Below are positions 49,337 through 58,155 of a DNA stretch of 64,000 bases, in pieces. Location: assembly GCA_036407095.1 (NCBI GenBank), contig DASWZV010000099.1, positions 60,778 to 124,777 on the forward strand, in the 5' to 3' direction. Position numbers and translations under genes: made by a program. The notes under the pieces were generated by a model. That model did no database searches. It saw only the letters and a program-made list of their open reading frames with translations, and had not been told where the DNA came from. The DNA comes from Gp6-AA40 sp036407095 (GTDB lineage: Bacteria; Acidobacteriota; Vicinamibacteria; Vicinamibacterales; UBA2999). Numbering within the stretch: the first letter of the stretch is position 1; each line of letters starts with the position of its first letter.

Positions 49337-49375
49337 TGTGCTTTCTCGAAATATAGCAGATAATCAGCCTCAGCC

Positions 49376-50509
49376 ATGGTGGCTTTCCTCCTTCTAACGG
49401 TGATGGCGGTTGCGATTCCCCAGGTGCCGCCCCAGACGCGGCCCGCGCCGCCGCGCGATCCGTTCTTCGTTTCGACGATGCCGCCATCGGAGATTCATGA
49501 CAAACAGGCGGTGCTCGAGACGACCTCCGGCACTATCGTGCTCGACCTGCTCGCCGATGCCGCGCCCAATCACGTGGCCCACTTCATCACGCGCGCACGC
49601 GAGGGTGCCTACAACGGCACGATTTTTCACCGCGTGATCGCGATGGGCATCATTCAGGGCGGTGATCCGCTCTCGAAGGATCCGGCGCAGTCCGCAAAAT
49701 ACGGGACTGGTGGCCTTGGTGTCCTGCGCTTCGAGGCCAACGCGGAAAAACACACGCGAGGAGCCGTGTCGGCGGTGCTGGTACCGGGCAATCGCGACAG
49801 CGCGGGCTCGCAGTTCTTCATCGTCGTCACGGATCAACCCACGCTCGACGGGCAATACACCGTGTTTGCGCGTGTCGTCGAGGGGATCACCGTCGCGCAG
49901 AAGATCTCGACCGAGCCCGCCGCCAACAACGTGCCTGCGGCGCGGATCGAAATCAGATCGGTCACCATTCGTGAGAAGCCGGCGCCGGTGCCCGAGCCGT
50001 TCGCATCGTCGACGGCAGAAGAGTTGGCGAGTTATCGAGCGGTGATCGTTTCGTCGATGGGGAACATCACACTCGAATTCTTTCCCGATCGCGCGCCCAA
50101 TCACGTACGTCAGTTCCTGCGGCTGGCCTCGTCGGGCGTCTACGATGGCACCGCCTTCCATCGCATTGTTCCCGGCTTCGTCATCCAGGGTGGGCACATG
50201 CCGACGAGGCGGGAGCCGCTCGACGAGCGGCAATCGAGCTTCGTGCGGATGCTGCAGCCCGAGTTCAACGCCACGCCGCATGTGCGAGGCATCGTCTCGA
50301 TGGCCCGCCTCGACGATCCGGCCAGCGCCTCGAGCTCGTTCTTCATCGTCCTCGCGCCGGCGCCGACGCTCGATGGCAAGTACACCGTCTTCGGACGCGT
50401 CGTCGCCGGGCTCGACGTCGTGCAGAAGATCGAAGCGGCGCCGCTCAACGGAGAGACGCCGGTGACGCGGATCGAAGTCAGCCGAGTCACAATAGAGAAG
50501 AAGCCGTAA
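49376..50509 (+). CDS. Peptidyl-prolyl isomerase with two cyclophilin domains, exported
   Basis: 377 residues. The signal peptide (MVAFLLLTVMAVAIPQ) has a Pro-rich linker after it. Cyclophilin 1 spans about residues 42-200 (LETTSGTIVLDLLADAAPNHVAHFI, GTIFHRVIAMGIIQGGDP, SAGSQFFIVVTDQPTLDGQYTVFARV). Cyclophilin 2 spans about 220-377 (VSSMGNITLEFFPDRAPNHVRQFL, GTAFHRIVPGFVIQGGHM, SASSSFFIVLAPAPTLDGKYTVFGRV). The catalytic Arg of FHR is present in both; the Gln of xSQFFI is present in domain 1 but Ser replaces it in domain 2 (SSFFI). Periplasmic protein folding is the probable role. Confidence 0.94.
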   Translation: MVAFLLLTVMAVAIPQVPPQTRPAPPRDPFFVSTMPPSEIHDKQAVLETTSGTIVLDLLADAAPNHVAHFITRAREGAYNGTIFHRVIAMGIIQGGDPLSKDPAQSAKYGTGGLGVLRFEANAEKHTRGAVSAVLVPGNRDSAGSQFFIVVTDQPTLDGQYTVFARVVEGITVAQKISTEPAANNVPAARIEIRSVTIREKPAPVPEPFASSTAEELASYRAVIVSSMGNITLEFFPDRAPNHVRQFLRLASSGVYDGTAFHRIVPGFVIQGGHMPTRREPLDERQSSFVRMLQPEFNATPHVRGIVSMARLDDPASASSSFFIVLAPAPTLDGKYTVFGRVVAGLDVVQKIEAAPLNGETPVTRIEVSRVTIEKKP

Positions 50510-50556
50510 TTCGCGACTGCGATACGAGAGCCGCAGCCCAGAGCCCAGAACCGACT

Positions 50557-50781
50557 ATGTTGAATGGTTCCCGCGACGCCGTTCTTCGCCGCATCCAGCC
50601 GATCAGCGTCCACGGTCAGCTGTCATACGACGTGCACTTCACGTTCGCCGACGACCCCGAAGGCTCGCTACGCGTCGCGCGCGTCGGTGGCGAAGCGATC
50701 GACATGAGCGTACAGCCCGGCGATCGCGTCCGACTCGACTTTCTCGTCGGCGTCGTCACCGCCGTTCACCGACTCGCGTAA
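50557..50781 (+). CDS. Small conserved-looking protein of unknown function
   Basis: 74 residues, no signal peptide. It has alternating beta-strand patterns (PISVHGQLSYDVHFTFADD, GSLRVARVGGEAIDMSV) and ends with a compact PGDRVRLDFLVGVVTAVHRL segment reminiscent of small OB or Sm-like barrels. I recognise no family. It lies 47 bases after the cyclophilin gene, with codon bias like its neighbours, and is followed by a stem at 50821-50850. It could be a chance frame, but its base composition and placement favour a real gene. Confidence 0.6.
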   Translation: MLNGSRDAVLRRIQPISVHGQLSYDVHFTFADDPEGSLRVARVGGEAIDMSVQPGDRVRLDFLVGVVTAVHRLA

Positions 50782-50820
50782 CGAGCAGCGCTGATCGCGT
50801 CGCCGCACGATACCGTTTCA

Positions 50821-50850
50821 GCCGACTCTCGACGCTCGTTAGGAGTCGGC
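50821..50850. terminator. Stem-loop between convergent genes
   Basis: GCCGACTC/GAGTCGGC, eight-base perfect stem with a 14-base loop, between the small gene (stop 50781) and the dinB stop (50860). There is no T run, only GACTTTGTG on the plus side, so it is a weak terminator candidate. Confidence 0.4.
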
Positions 50851-50859
50851 GACTTTGTG

Positions 50860-51939
50860 TTAATCGTCGAAAGGAAGACGCGGCGGACCTTCTGGTGGAG
50901 CAGCGGGCGTTTCGCACAGATTGTGAACGCTGACCCCGAGGAGCCGGACCGGTCTGCGGCCCGCGTCGGTTCGCTCGACGAGCGCAAGGGCGCGGCCGAC
51001 GATGTTGTCTTCGTCGCGTGTGGCAGGCTCAGTATGGCTGCGCGTGATCGTGGTGAAGTCGTTGTAGCGGACCTTGATTGTCACCGTGCGAGCGTAGAGA
51101 TCGCGTTTGAGCAGCCAGGCCGCGGCGCGTTTCGCCATGTCGGTGATCTCCTCGACGACCTCGCTCAGCTCCGTCAAGTCTTGCGCGAACGTGTTCTCGC
51201 TGCCAGACGATTTGACCTCGTAGTCGGAGACCACCGGCCGGTCGTCTTCACCGCGGGCGAGCTTCTGCAGCCACTCTGAGAGCGAGCCGACCGTATCGCG
51301 CAGCACCGCAGGATCCGCGACCCGCACATCGACGAGCTTCTCGATGCCGCGCGCCCGCAGCTTGCGCGCGGTGACCGGACCGACGCCCCAGAGCGCGTCG
51401 ACCGGAAGCCCCTGCAGAAACTGTTCGACCCGTCCAGGCGCAATCACCGTCAGCCCGTTCGGCTTCTGCCAGCCGGAGGCGATCTTCGCGAGGAACTTGT
51501 TCGGCGCGACGCCCGCGGAGGCGGTCAATCCCGTCGTCGAGCGGATCTCCTCTTTGATGCGCCGCGCGACGTTCATCCCGAGCTCCTCGCCCCAGGCGTT
51601 CTCGGTCACATCGAGATACGCCTCGTCGAGCGACATCGGTTCGACCAGTGGAGTGACGGATCGGAAGATCGAGAAGACCTGCTGCGAGACGCTTCGATAC
51701 TTCGTGAAGTCAGGATGGACGATGACCAGTGACGGGCAGAGACGGACGGCCCTCGACATCGGAATCGCGGAACGCACGCCAAACGTCCGCGCTTCATAGC
51801 TGGCAGCCGCGACGACTCCGCGCTTATCGGGATCGCCGCCGACCGCGACCGGTTTGCCTCGCAGCTCGGGATGATCGCGCTGCTCGACCGACGCATAAAA
51901 GGCGTCCATGTCGATGTGGAGGATCCTTCGGTAGGTCAA
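50860..51939 (-). CDS. dinB: DNA polymerase IV
   Basis: 359 residues from TTG 51939, the codon that gives the normal RRILHIDMDAFYASVEQRD start. It is a Y-family, error-prone translesion polymerase. Catalytic acids sit in DMDAFYASVE (metal site 1) and SLDEAYLDVT (metal site 2). Other landmarks: AAASYEARTFGVRSAMP-type (here IPMSRA), GVAPNKFLAKIAS, the GVGPVTARKLRARGIEKLVDV helix-hairpin-helix, and a little-finger domain with VTIKVRYNDF. It has no C-terminal QL.LF clamp motif; instead it ends PPRLPFDD, where LPF may bind the sliding clamp. It diverges from the esterase gene across 34 bases. Confidence 0.95.
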   Translation of the reverse strand: MTYRRILHIDMDAFYASVEQRDHPELRGKPVAVGGDPDKRGVVAAASYEARTFGVRSAIPMSRAVRLCPSLVIVHPDFTKYRSVSQQVFSIFRSVTPLVEPMSLDEAYLDVTENAWGEELGMNVARRIKEEIRSTTGLTASAGVAPNKFLAKIASGWQKPNGLTVIAPGRVEQFLQGLPVDALWGVGPVTARKLRARGIEKLVDVRVADPAVLRDTVGSLSEWLQKLARGEDDRPVVSDYEVKSSGSENTFAQDLTELSEVVEEITDMAKRAAAWLLKRDLYARTVTIKVRYNDFTTITRSHTEPATRDEDNIVGRALALVERTDAGRRPVRLLGVSVHNLCETPAAPPEGPPRLPFDD

Positions 51940-51973
51940 AGGTCAAAGGGCAAAGGTGTTAACTTAGCTGAAC

Positions 51974-52864
51974 ATGAAACGTTGGTTGGGTGCCGTGATC
52001 TTACTGTCCTCCGTCACGTCCAGCAGCGTCGTGGCGCAGCGGACAGATGCCGAGAGTGCGCGTCGCGATTTCCGCGTGCCGGCCGACGTCATGGTCGTTC
52101 GCGACGTCGTGTACGCCGAGTATGGGGCGCGGCAGCTCAAGCTCGACGTCTATCTTCCGCCACGAAGAGGCCGGCGGCCGGCTGCGCCTGGCGTGCTCGT
52201 GGTGCGGGGCGGCGGGTGGCGGACCGGAGACAAAGAGTTCTTTGGCTTCATCGCAGGGCAGCTGGCAAAAGAGGGGTTCGTGGCCGCGTCGATTGAATAC
52301 CGCACCGTTCAGGAGGCGAAGTTTCCGGCCGCCGAGCATGATGTCAAGGCGGCGGTCCGGTGGATGCGATCACATGCTGCCACCTACGGTGTCGATCCCA
52401 AGGCGATTGGCGCGATTGGGGGATCGGCGGGAGCGCATCTCGTCGCGTTGCTCGCGACCAGCACCGGGGTGAAGGAACTCGAAGGGGACGGCGGGAACGC
52501 TGGCGTCTCGAGCCAGGTGCAAGCCGTGGTCGCGATGGCGTGTGTCTGCGTTATCGATGCGCAGACGGCCCGGGCCCTCGGCTCGGATGCAAATGCTCAC
52601 GCTATCGAGTCCGCCTCACCGGTGACCTACGTGAGTCGCGCGTCCGCGCCGTTGCTGCTCCTACACAGCCCGACTGACCCCCTGGTCCCGTTCGAGCTTT
52701 CGGTCGAAATGGAAGCGCGATATCGACGCGCGGGAGCGCAGGCGACGTTGACCAAGGTCGACGCCCCAAATACACACGGCTTCTGGCTTCAGACCCCCTA
52801 TTTCCCGGACACCATCAAACGCACGTCGGATTTCTTCCGCAGCCACTTGGGGCCAAAGTCCTGA
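51974..52864 (+). CDS. Alpha/beta hydrolase, esterase/carboxylesterase-like (BD-FAE type), secreted
   Basis: 296 residues; signal peptide MKRWLGAVILLSSVTSSSVVAQ. The nucleophile elbow GGSAGAHL is at about residue 152; LLLHSPTDPLVP supplies the acid and NTHGFW the His of the triad. The lid and core DVVYAEYGARQLKLDVYLPP match BD-FAE-type feruloyl and carboxyl esterases. The oxyanion-loop motif, usually HGGGW, is RGGGW (VVRGGGWRTG), i.e. the His is replaced by Arg. Activity is still plausible since backbone amides of the glycines form the hole. Located near a PIG-L deacetylase, consistent with carbohydrate-ester removal, though that pairing is inference. Confidence 0.9.
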   Translation: MKRWLGAVILLSSVTSSSVVAQRTDAESARRDFRVPADVMVVRDVVYAEYGARQLKLDVYLPPRRGRRPAAPGVLVVRGGGWRTGDKEFFGFIAGQLAKEGFVAASIEYRTVQEAKFPAAEHDVKAAVRWMRSHAATYGVDPKAIGAIGGSAGAHLVALLATSTGVKELEGDGGNAGVSSQVQAVVAMACVCVIDAQTARALGSDANAHAIESASPVTYVSRASAPLLLLHSPTDPLVPFELSVEMEARYRRAGAQATLTKVDAPNTHGFWLQTPYFPDTIKRTSDFFRSHLGPKS

Positions 52865-52913
52865 ATCAGGGAACCGCGCCACGGAGCGAGTTGCGAGGTC
52901 GAATGCCAAAGGT

Positions 52914-53660
52914 CTATGCGTGTTCGACTATTCCGGCAAACACGTCGGTTTCCAGTGCGTCCACCTGTAAGTCGACCGATGCGGTCAGATGATAGAGCTC
53001 GCGCGGCTCGTACTTGCGCATCGTGCTCTCGAAGACCTGTCGCAGGGGCGACTGGCTGACATGCGCTCGAAATGCCGCGATCTTCGTATCCATGTAAGGC
53101 GCGATGTCGAGGACGGCCGTGGCCGGAGCCAGCGCGATCGGCGGGCGACCTGGAAGTGTGAAATCTGCGGTGACGTAGTAGAGCTTGTGCGTCCGATGTG
53201 GTGTAATAGCATTCCCCAGCTGATCTGAAAAACGTTGGCTCTGTCCTGCCCAGTGGAAGGCGAGCGTGGCGAACACGGAAGCCATGGCATGGTCCGCGTG
53301 TCCGGTCACGAATCCGTCGCTTCCAAAGGTCAGGATCACGTGCGGGCGGAACACGCGTATGTGTCGAGTGATGTCGCCCACGACCGGCTGCACATCCTGA
53401 CGATCGAGTTGACCGTCAGGGTAGTCAAGAACGATTCCGCGCGAAACCCCCAAGATTTCGCAGGAAGCGTCGAACTCCGTTCTCCTCAAGGCGCCGAGCG
53501 CCTCCTCACTCTGTGCACCCCCGCGGTGGGTGGCGGCCGTTCCTGCAGTCAGCGCAAGGACGCAGGTCTCCGCCGATCGCGCGTGATACAGGCAGAGCGC
53601 GCCGCCAAAGTTGGCGGCTTCGTCGTCGGGATGGGCCGTGACTACCATCAAGCGGAGCAT
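52914..53660 (-). CDS. PIG-L family deacetylase
   Basis: 248 residues from ATG 53660 (MLRLMVVTAHPDDEAANFGG). The zinc and catalytic motif AHPDDE (residues about 9-14) is at the N-terminus. The second zinc ligand lies in the GHADHAMAS segment (near residue 130). These are the family marks of enzymes that remove N-acetyl groups from sugar conjugates such as GlcNAc-inositol or bacillithiol intermediates. Helix QSEEALGALRRTEFDASCEILGV and YPDGQLD lie between them. No signal peptide. It diverges from the methyltransferase gene with 119 bases between the starts. Confidence 0.94.
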   Translation of the reverse strand: MLRLMVVTAHPDDEAANFGGALCLYHARSAETCVLALTAGTAATHRGGAQSEEALGALRRTEFDASCEILGVSRGIVLDYPDGQLDRQDVQPVVGDITRHIRVFRPHVILTFGSDGFVTGHADHAMASVFATLAFHWAGQSQRFSDQLGNAITPHRTHKLYYVTADFTLPGRPPIALAPATAVLDIAPYMDTKIAAFRAHVSQSPLRQVFESTMRKYEPRELYHLTASVDLQVDALETDVFAGIVEHA

Positions 53661-53779
53661 AGCGGCGGGGCCTCCTCTCGATCTCACTGCGCATCTTCGT
53701 CCAGGATCCGGCCCGACGCAACGGAAAGTGCGTCGCCGTCGTCGGGCCCGTATCGACGCGCGATTTCGTGGAGGTCAGA

Positions 53780-54598
53780 ATGCAGAGCACTTACGCGGAC
53801 ATCGACCAGGTCAAGGAGCGGATGCGCGCCACGTGGATGGCGGGCGACTTCGGCCAGGTCGCCGTGTACGCGGTTCGAGCGGCAGAAGAGTTCGTCGCTC
53901 GTCTCCCCATTCGTCCCGGCACGCAGGTGCTCGACGTCGCCTGCGGGACCGGCAACCTCGCGCTGCCAGCCGCACGTGCGGGCGCGCGCGTGACCGCTGT
54001 CGACATCGTGCCCGCGCTCCTCGATCAGGGTCGGCAGCGGGCCGCATCGGAGAACCTGGACATCGCCTTCGACGAAGGTGATATGGAAGACCTGCCGTAT
54101 CCGAGCGGCCGCTTCGATGTCGTGATGACGATGTTCGGCGCGATGTTCGCGCCGCGCCCGGAACGCGCCGCCGCCGAACTGGCGCGTGTCTGCCGTCCGG
54201 GCGGCATGGTCGCCATGGGCAACTGGGCGCGCCATGGCTTCATCGGCAAGATGCTCGCGGCGACCGCTCCATTTGTCCCGCCGCCGCCAGGAATTCCTTC
54301 TCCGCTCCTCTGGGGCGACGACGACATCGTCAGAGAACGGCTCGCGCCGATCGCGTCCGAGGTCAGGACCGTTCGCGACGTTGTCACCCTTGAATATCCG
54401 TTCCCTCCGCAGGACGTCGTTCGTTTCTATCGTGAGTACTACGGCCCCACCCGTGTGGCGTTCTCAAAGCTGGACGAACCCGATCAGGCGCGCTTGAGCG
54501 CAGCCCTCGAACAGCTTTGGCACGAACACAACGAGGCCGCGGGCGACGGGACACTCGTCCGGGCCGAGTACCTGGAAGTCATGGCTCTGCGCACGTGA
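53780..54598 (+). CDS. SAM-dependent class I methyltransferase
   Basis: 272 residues from ATG 53780, which has GGAGG five bases upstream; GTG 53768 would lie on top of that ribosome binding site. Rossmann motif I is VLDVACGTGNLALPAA, motif II VTAVDIVPALLDQGRQRA, and motif III in GDMEDLPYPSGRFDVV, with the VCRPGGMVAMGNW turn. The C-terminal half has a PYPPQDVVRFYREYYGPT segment (spelled YPFPPQD here) as in UbiE/ubiquinone-type methyltransferase relatives. The substrate is unknown. It leads a three-gene co-directional row with the FAD monooxygenase and the PLP enzyme. Confidence 0.92.
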   Translation: MQSTYADIDQVKERMRATWMAGDFGQVAVYAVRAAEEFVARLPIRPGTQVLDVACGTGNLALPAARAGARVTAVDIVPALLDQGRQRAASENLDIAFDEGDMEDLPYPSGRFDVVMTMFGAMFAPRPERAAAELARVCRPGGMVAMGNWARHGFIGKMLAATAPFVPPPPGIPSPLLWGDDDIVRERLAPIASEVRTVRDVVTLEYPFPPQDVVRFYREYYGPTRVAFSKLDEPDQARLSAALEQLWHEHNEAAGDGTLVRAEYLEVMALRT

Positions 54599-54720
54599 GT
54601 CGTTTCGTTCCGTCGCGATAGAGATCCGCGCTGAGAAATCGGCGGTGCCCTGGAGTTCCGGTCATCGGAGTGTCCAGTCAATCGGACTCTGTCTTGCGTA
54701 GCTCGTCTGGGGGTTCGGAA

Positions 54721-55941
54721 ATGTCGTCAGTCGCCATCATTGGAGGAGGAATCGCTGGCCTCTCTGCGTGTATCAGCCTGCACCGGTTCGGCGTGGAACC
54801 CCGTGTCTATGAGCGCTCGTCGGAGTGGGCGCGGAGAGGCCATGGGTTCATCCTGCTTGGCAACGGTCTGGACGCCCTCGATCATCTCGGACTTCGCCAG
54901 GCCGTGTGCACGCGAGGGCATGCAGTCGACTGCTTTGTCATGCGCTCGAGTCAGGGACGCGTGCTGACGAAGCTGCCGCTGGCGGATGCCGTCGGCATCC
55001 AGCGGCGGTACTTCGTCGAGGCGCTGCGCGGCGCTGTCCCAGATTCCGCGATCGTCATGGGGATGCGTTTCAACGGGTTCGACTGGAGCCCCAAAGGTCG
55101 CGTGGCGTGTGCGCGCTTCGAGCGACACGAGGGCGTCGGCGCCGGCGATGCGTCAGAGTCGTCGGTTCTGGTCGAAGCCGATTTGTTCATCGGCGCCGAC
55201 GGCGTTCGCTCACGGACACGCGCAGAGCTCTTTCCCGATCACACCGTGTCGAAAGTCCGCGTCAAGGAGCTGGTGTGCTCGGTGCACGCGCCCGATCTGG
55301 CAGCGCAGATGGGCAACATGTTCCTCAAGACCCAGGACGAGCACACCGGTCTGGCGCTGGGTATCGTGCCTTGCGGTGGTGGTGATCTCGTCTGGTATCT
55401 CCAATACGATTCCGAGCGGCTGGACATGGACGAACCCACGAGCGGCGCGGATACCGGTGCCCGCCACCCGTCGAATGAATGCAAGCAGGCGTTCGCGCGC
55501 GCGCTCGTGAGCGGATGGCCGGCTCCCATTCCCGAGCTCCTGGAGCGTACCAACTTCGAGGAAGCCCATGTCTGGAGCACCACCGACATGGAGTTGCTTC
55601 CCAGCTTCCATCGCAAGAACGTCGTCCTCATTGGCGACGCCGCGCATGTCTTTCTCACGTTCACGAGCCAGGGAGTGAACTCCGCGCTTCAGGACGTCGT
55701 GACGCTGGCGCGGTGTCTCGCGACACGGCGCGCGTGCCGGGTCTTCGCCGTCGCCGCCGCCGGCGAGGACGACGGCGGTCGATCGCCTTCGCCGATCGCC
55801 GATGATGCTGTGCTCGAGCAGTTCAGCACCGAACGGCGCTCGGAGGTTGGCGGATTCCTCAACGCCGGGCGCGCACTCGCGGAACGCTTCCTCTATCCGT
55901 CACGTTTTGCCGGCGACGTTGCCGTGCCGCTCGTCAAGTGA
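54721..55941 (+). CDS. FAD-dependent monooxygenase (class A flavoprotein hydroxylase)
   Basis: 406 residues from ATG 54721. The N-terminal FAD motif is VAIIGGGIAGLSACISL (GxGxxG variant), followed by VYERSSEWARRGHGFILLGNGLDALDHLGL. The DG fingerprint is IGADGVRSRTRAEL and the GD motif is VVLIGDAAHVFLTFTSQGVNSALQD, with QGxNxA intact. These mark single-component hydroxylases that use NAD(P)H and O2 on aromatic or polyketide substrates. The region around residues 345-370 (RRACRVFAVAAAGEDDGGRSPSP) is a low-complexity insertion. Its TGA overlaps GTG 55938 of the next frame, but a better start there lies 30 bases on. Confidence 0.93.
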   Translation: MSSVAIIGGGIAGLSACISLHRFGVEPRVYERSSEWARRGHGFILLGNGLDALDHLGLRQAVCTRGHAVDCFVMRSSQGRVLTKLPLADAVGIQRRYFVEALRGAVPDSAIVMGMRFNGFDWSPKGRVACARFERHEGVGAGDASESSVLVEADLFIGADGVRSRTRAELFPDHTVSKVRVKELVCSVHAPDLAAQMGNMFLKTQDEHTGLALGIVPCGGGDLVWYLQYDSERLDMDEPTSGADTGARHPSNECKQAFARALVSGWPAPIPELLERTNFEEAHVWSTTDMELLPSFHRKNVVLIGDAAHVFLTFTSQGVNSALQDVVTLARCLATRRACRVFAVAAAGEDDGGRSPSPIADDAVLEQFSTERRSEVGGFLNAGRALAERFLYPSRFAGDVAVPLVK

Positions 55942-55967
55942 GCGGTACTCGAGAGAAGGAGTCAGTC

Positions 55968-57158
55968 GTGATCAGCATGCTCAAGTCCACCGGGTGGTTC
56001 GCCGACGATCAGGTGAATCTCGATCTCCTGCGGAGGCGCGCCTACAACGTGCGCTGGGCGATGCAACCCGATGGCGTCATCCCGCTGACGGCAGCCGATC
56101 CGGACTTTCCCGTGGCGCCAGAGATTCGCTCGGCGCTCGCCGAGTACTCGAGCTCCGGCGTCCTCTCGTATGGACCGCCGGAAGGTCTTCCTGAATTCCG
56201 CGCGGCGGCAGCCAGTGTGATGCGCGATCGGAAGGGCGTTGCAGGCTGCGGACCGGAACACATCTTTCCGACAGACAGCGCGGCATCGGCGATGTATCTC
56301 GTCGCGCGCTTCGCGCTCGACGCAGGCGACGAGGCGATCATCTTCGACCCGGTCGACTTTCTCTTTCCTGAATCGGTGCGCGCGGCCGGTGCGACGCCAG
56401 TGCGCCTGAGGCTGGATCCCACGGCGGACGGGTTCGATCCGGTCGCACTCGAACGCCTGATCACGCCCCGGACGCGATTGATTGGCGTCTGCAATCCGCA
56501 CAATCCGCTGGGCCGGGTCTTCAGCCGCCAGACCCTGGAGGCGATCGGCCAGATCGCCGTGAGACACGGTTTGTGGATCGTCAGCGATGAGATCTGGTCG
56601 GACATCGTCTACGCACCGCATCGGCACGTGAGCATGGCGGGGCTGGATCCCGAAATCGCCAGCCGGGTGATTTCGGTCTACGGGTTTTCGAAGACGTTCG
56701 GTCTGGCCGGCCTGCGCGTCGGCTTCATTCACGCGCCATCGCCGGAGATTCTCGACCGGCTCATCACGATGTCAGGTGCGCGGACGACCGCGTTCGGCGT
56801 GTCGACGCTCTCGCAGATCGCGGCGACGACCGCCTACGAGAAATGCTGGTACTGGGCCGACGCGTTCGTCGCACATCTTCACGAGATGAGAGACTACGCG
56901 CTGTCGCGACTCGCGCGCCTGCCCGGAGTCCGCTGCACCGCTCCCGCGGGCACGTACGTGCTCTTTCCCGAGATCCGCGGGACCGGGCGTACGTCCGAGG
57001 AGCTGGCGACACTCTGGTTCGAGAAGGCGCGGGTCGCAGTGGCTCCCGGCATCGACCGGCTGTTCGGCCCTGGCGCGGACGGGCATCTCCGCATCTGTTT
57101 CTCGACGTCGCATGCGATCCTCCGCGAGGCGTTCGATCGAATCGATGGCGTGATGTGA
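55968..57158 (+). CDS. PLP-dependent aminotransferase class I/II, MalY/PatB-like
   Basis: 396 residues from GTG 55968, which follows AAGGAG (55956-55961) at six bases; GTG 55938 is an alternative without that site. Features: WAMQPDGVIPLTAADPDFPVAPEI (the MalY/PatB C-S lyase opening), SYGPPEGLPEFRAAAASV, FDPVDFLFPESVRAAG, CNPHNPLGRVF, DEIWSDIVY (Asp contacting PLP) and YGFSKTFGLAGLRVGF (PLP Lys in SKTF). It can be a cystathionine beta-lyase-type enzyme or an aminotransferase; the motifs do not settle which. It is co-directional with the flavoprotein and methyltransferase genes. Confidence 0.94.
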   Translation: MISMLKSTGWFADDQVNLDLLRRRAYNVRWAMQPDGVIPLTAADPDFPVAPEIRSALAEYSSSGVLSYGPPEGLPEFRAAAASVMRDRKGVAGCGPEHIFPTDSAASAMYLVARFALDAGDEAIIFDPVDFLFPESVRAAGATPVRLRLDPTADGFDPVALERLITPRTRLIGVCNPHNPLGRVFSRQTLEAIGQIAVRHGLWIVSDEIWSDIVYAPHRHVSMAGLDPEIASRVISVYGFSKTFGLAGLRVGFIHAPSPEILDRLITMSGARTTAFGVSTLSQIAATTAYEKCWYWADAFVAHLHEMRDYALSRLARLPGVRCTAPAGTYVLFPEIRGTGRTSEELATLWFEKARVAVAPGIDRLFGPGADGHLRICFSTSHAILREAFDRIDGVM

Positions 57159-57165
57159 GGCCAAG

Positions 57166-58155
57166 CTAGGCGACGGCCCAGTGCTCGGCGCACACTGCTG
57201 AAAACGTCTCCTGGGGTCTGTGATCGAAGAACGTCGTTGGATAACAGCAGACCGTGAGGATGGGGAGCGCGCGTGTCAGCTCGTTCCAGACGCGCTCGAC
57301 TTCCACGGCCGCAGCCGGATTTCCGCCCGAGAACAGTGGAACCGAGATTTCGCCGACGAGGATCATCCGAGCCGCAGGCCCGTCTGCGGTGGCGAGACGT
57401 CTGCGATCGAGATTCGCGACCACCTCGGCAAGGCGATCGACATCGAGTTGCTCTCCGCGCATGATCGCCGACAGGACGTCAGCCGAATCGATTGCGCGAA
57501 AGCGTCCGTGTATCCCGGACGCCGCGACGTTCCATCCGCGCGCCTGCAGATGTCTGGCGACGCCTTCGCGAACAGGTTGTCTGGTGGCGACCGACACTGA
57601 ATCGCCGCGGCTGAGCGCCGCGTGCAGAAAGGTCCCGACCTCGTGAACCAGAGTGGGATCGTCGGGGAAGAATCGGACGGCGTGCCCGCTGCCTCCGGCG
57701 GCGATCGCGTCGAGTGATCTGAGCGAGGGGGCAAACAGCTGCCCCGCGAGGACGCGATTGATCGCGTGCGCGAGATCCTCATGCACACGCCTCTTCACGA
57801 CGTAACCACGTCCGCCCGATCGGAAGCCCTCGACGACGTACTCCTCCGACTCGTGCATCGTCAGGAAGACGATGGCGGCGCGCGAGCCGGCTCGTTTCAG
57901 TTCCCGCGCAGTCTGAAAGCCATCGAGGCCTGGCATCGTGATGTCGAGCACGATGACGTCGGGGTCGACACGCCGGGACGCATCCAGCGTTTCGTATCCA
58001 TCGGTTGCGACGGCAGCGATGTCGAAATCGTCGGCGAGCAGACGAGACACCGACGTCAAGATCTCCCGATGATTGTCGACCAGGAGAACCTTGGGCTTCG
58101 TTGTTGCGGTGCAGAAGGCCGAGCGAGGTGGCCTCACAACCGGTGAATCATACAT
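57166..58155 (-). CDS. Response regulator with C-terminal MEDS (DcmR-like) sensory domain
   Basis: 329 residues from ATG 58155. Receiver domain at about residues 20-140: VLLVDNHREIL, phospho-acceptor Asp in VIVLDITMPGLDGF, FLTMHESEEY, and K of YVVKRRV. From about residue 160 to the end is a MEDS domain: SGHAVRFFPDDPTLVHEVGTFLHAALSRGDSVSVAT, RHLQARGWNV, RMILVGEISVPLFSGGNPAAAVEVERVWNEL and ILTVCCYPTTFF. MEDS domains occur in methylotroph and methanogen regulators. A receiver joined to one without a DNA-binding domain is uncommon. No histidine kinase is adjacent. The GARGYV-type linker of NarL regulators appears as GGRGYVVK. Confidence 0.9.
   Translation of the reverse strand: MYDSPVVRPPRSAFCTATTKPKVLLVDNHREILTSVSRLLADDFDIAAVATDGYETLDASRRVDPDVIVLDITMPGLDGFQTARELKRAGSRAAIVFLTMHESEEYVVEGFRSGGRGYVVKRRVHEDLAHAINRVLAGQLFAPSLRSLDAIAAGGSGHAVRFFPDDPTLVHEVGTFLHAALSRGDSVSVATRQPVREGVARHLQARGWNVAASGIHGRFRAIDSADVLSAIMRGEQLDVDRLAEVVANLDRRRLATADGPAARMILVGEISVPLFSGGNPAAAVEVERVWNELTRALPILTVCCYPTTFFDHRPQETFSAVCAEHWAVA

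Noticed and set aside
55938..55967. GTG 55938 as start of the PLP enzyme
   Set aside because: AAGGAG at 55956-55961 is correctly spaced for GTG 55968, and the family similarity begins after it.
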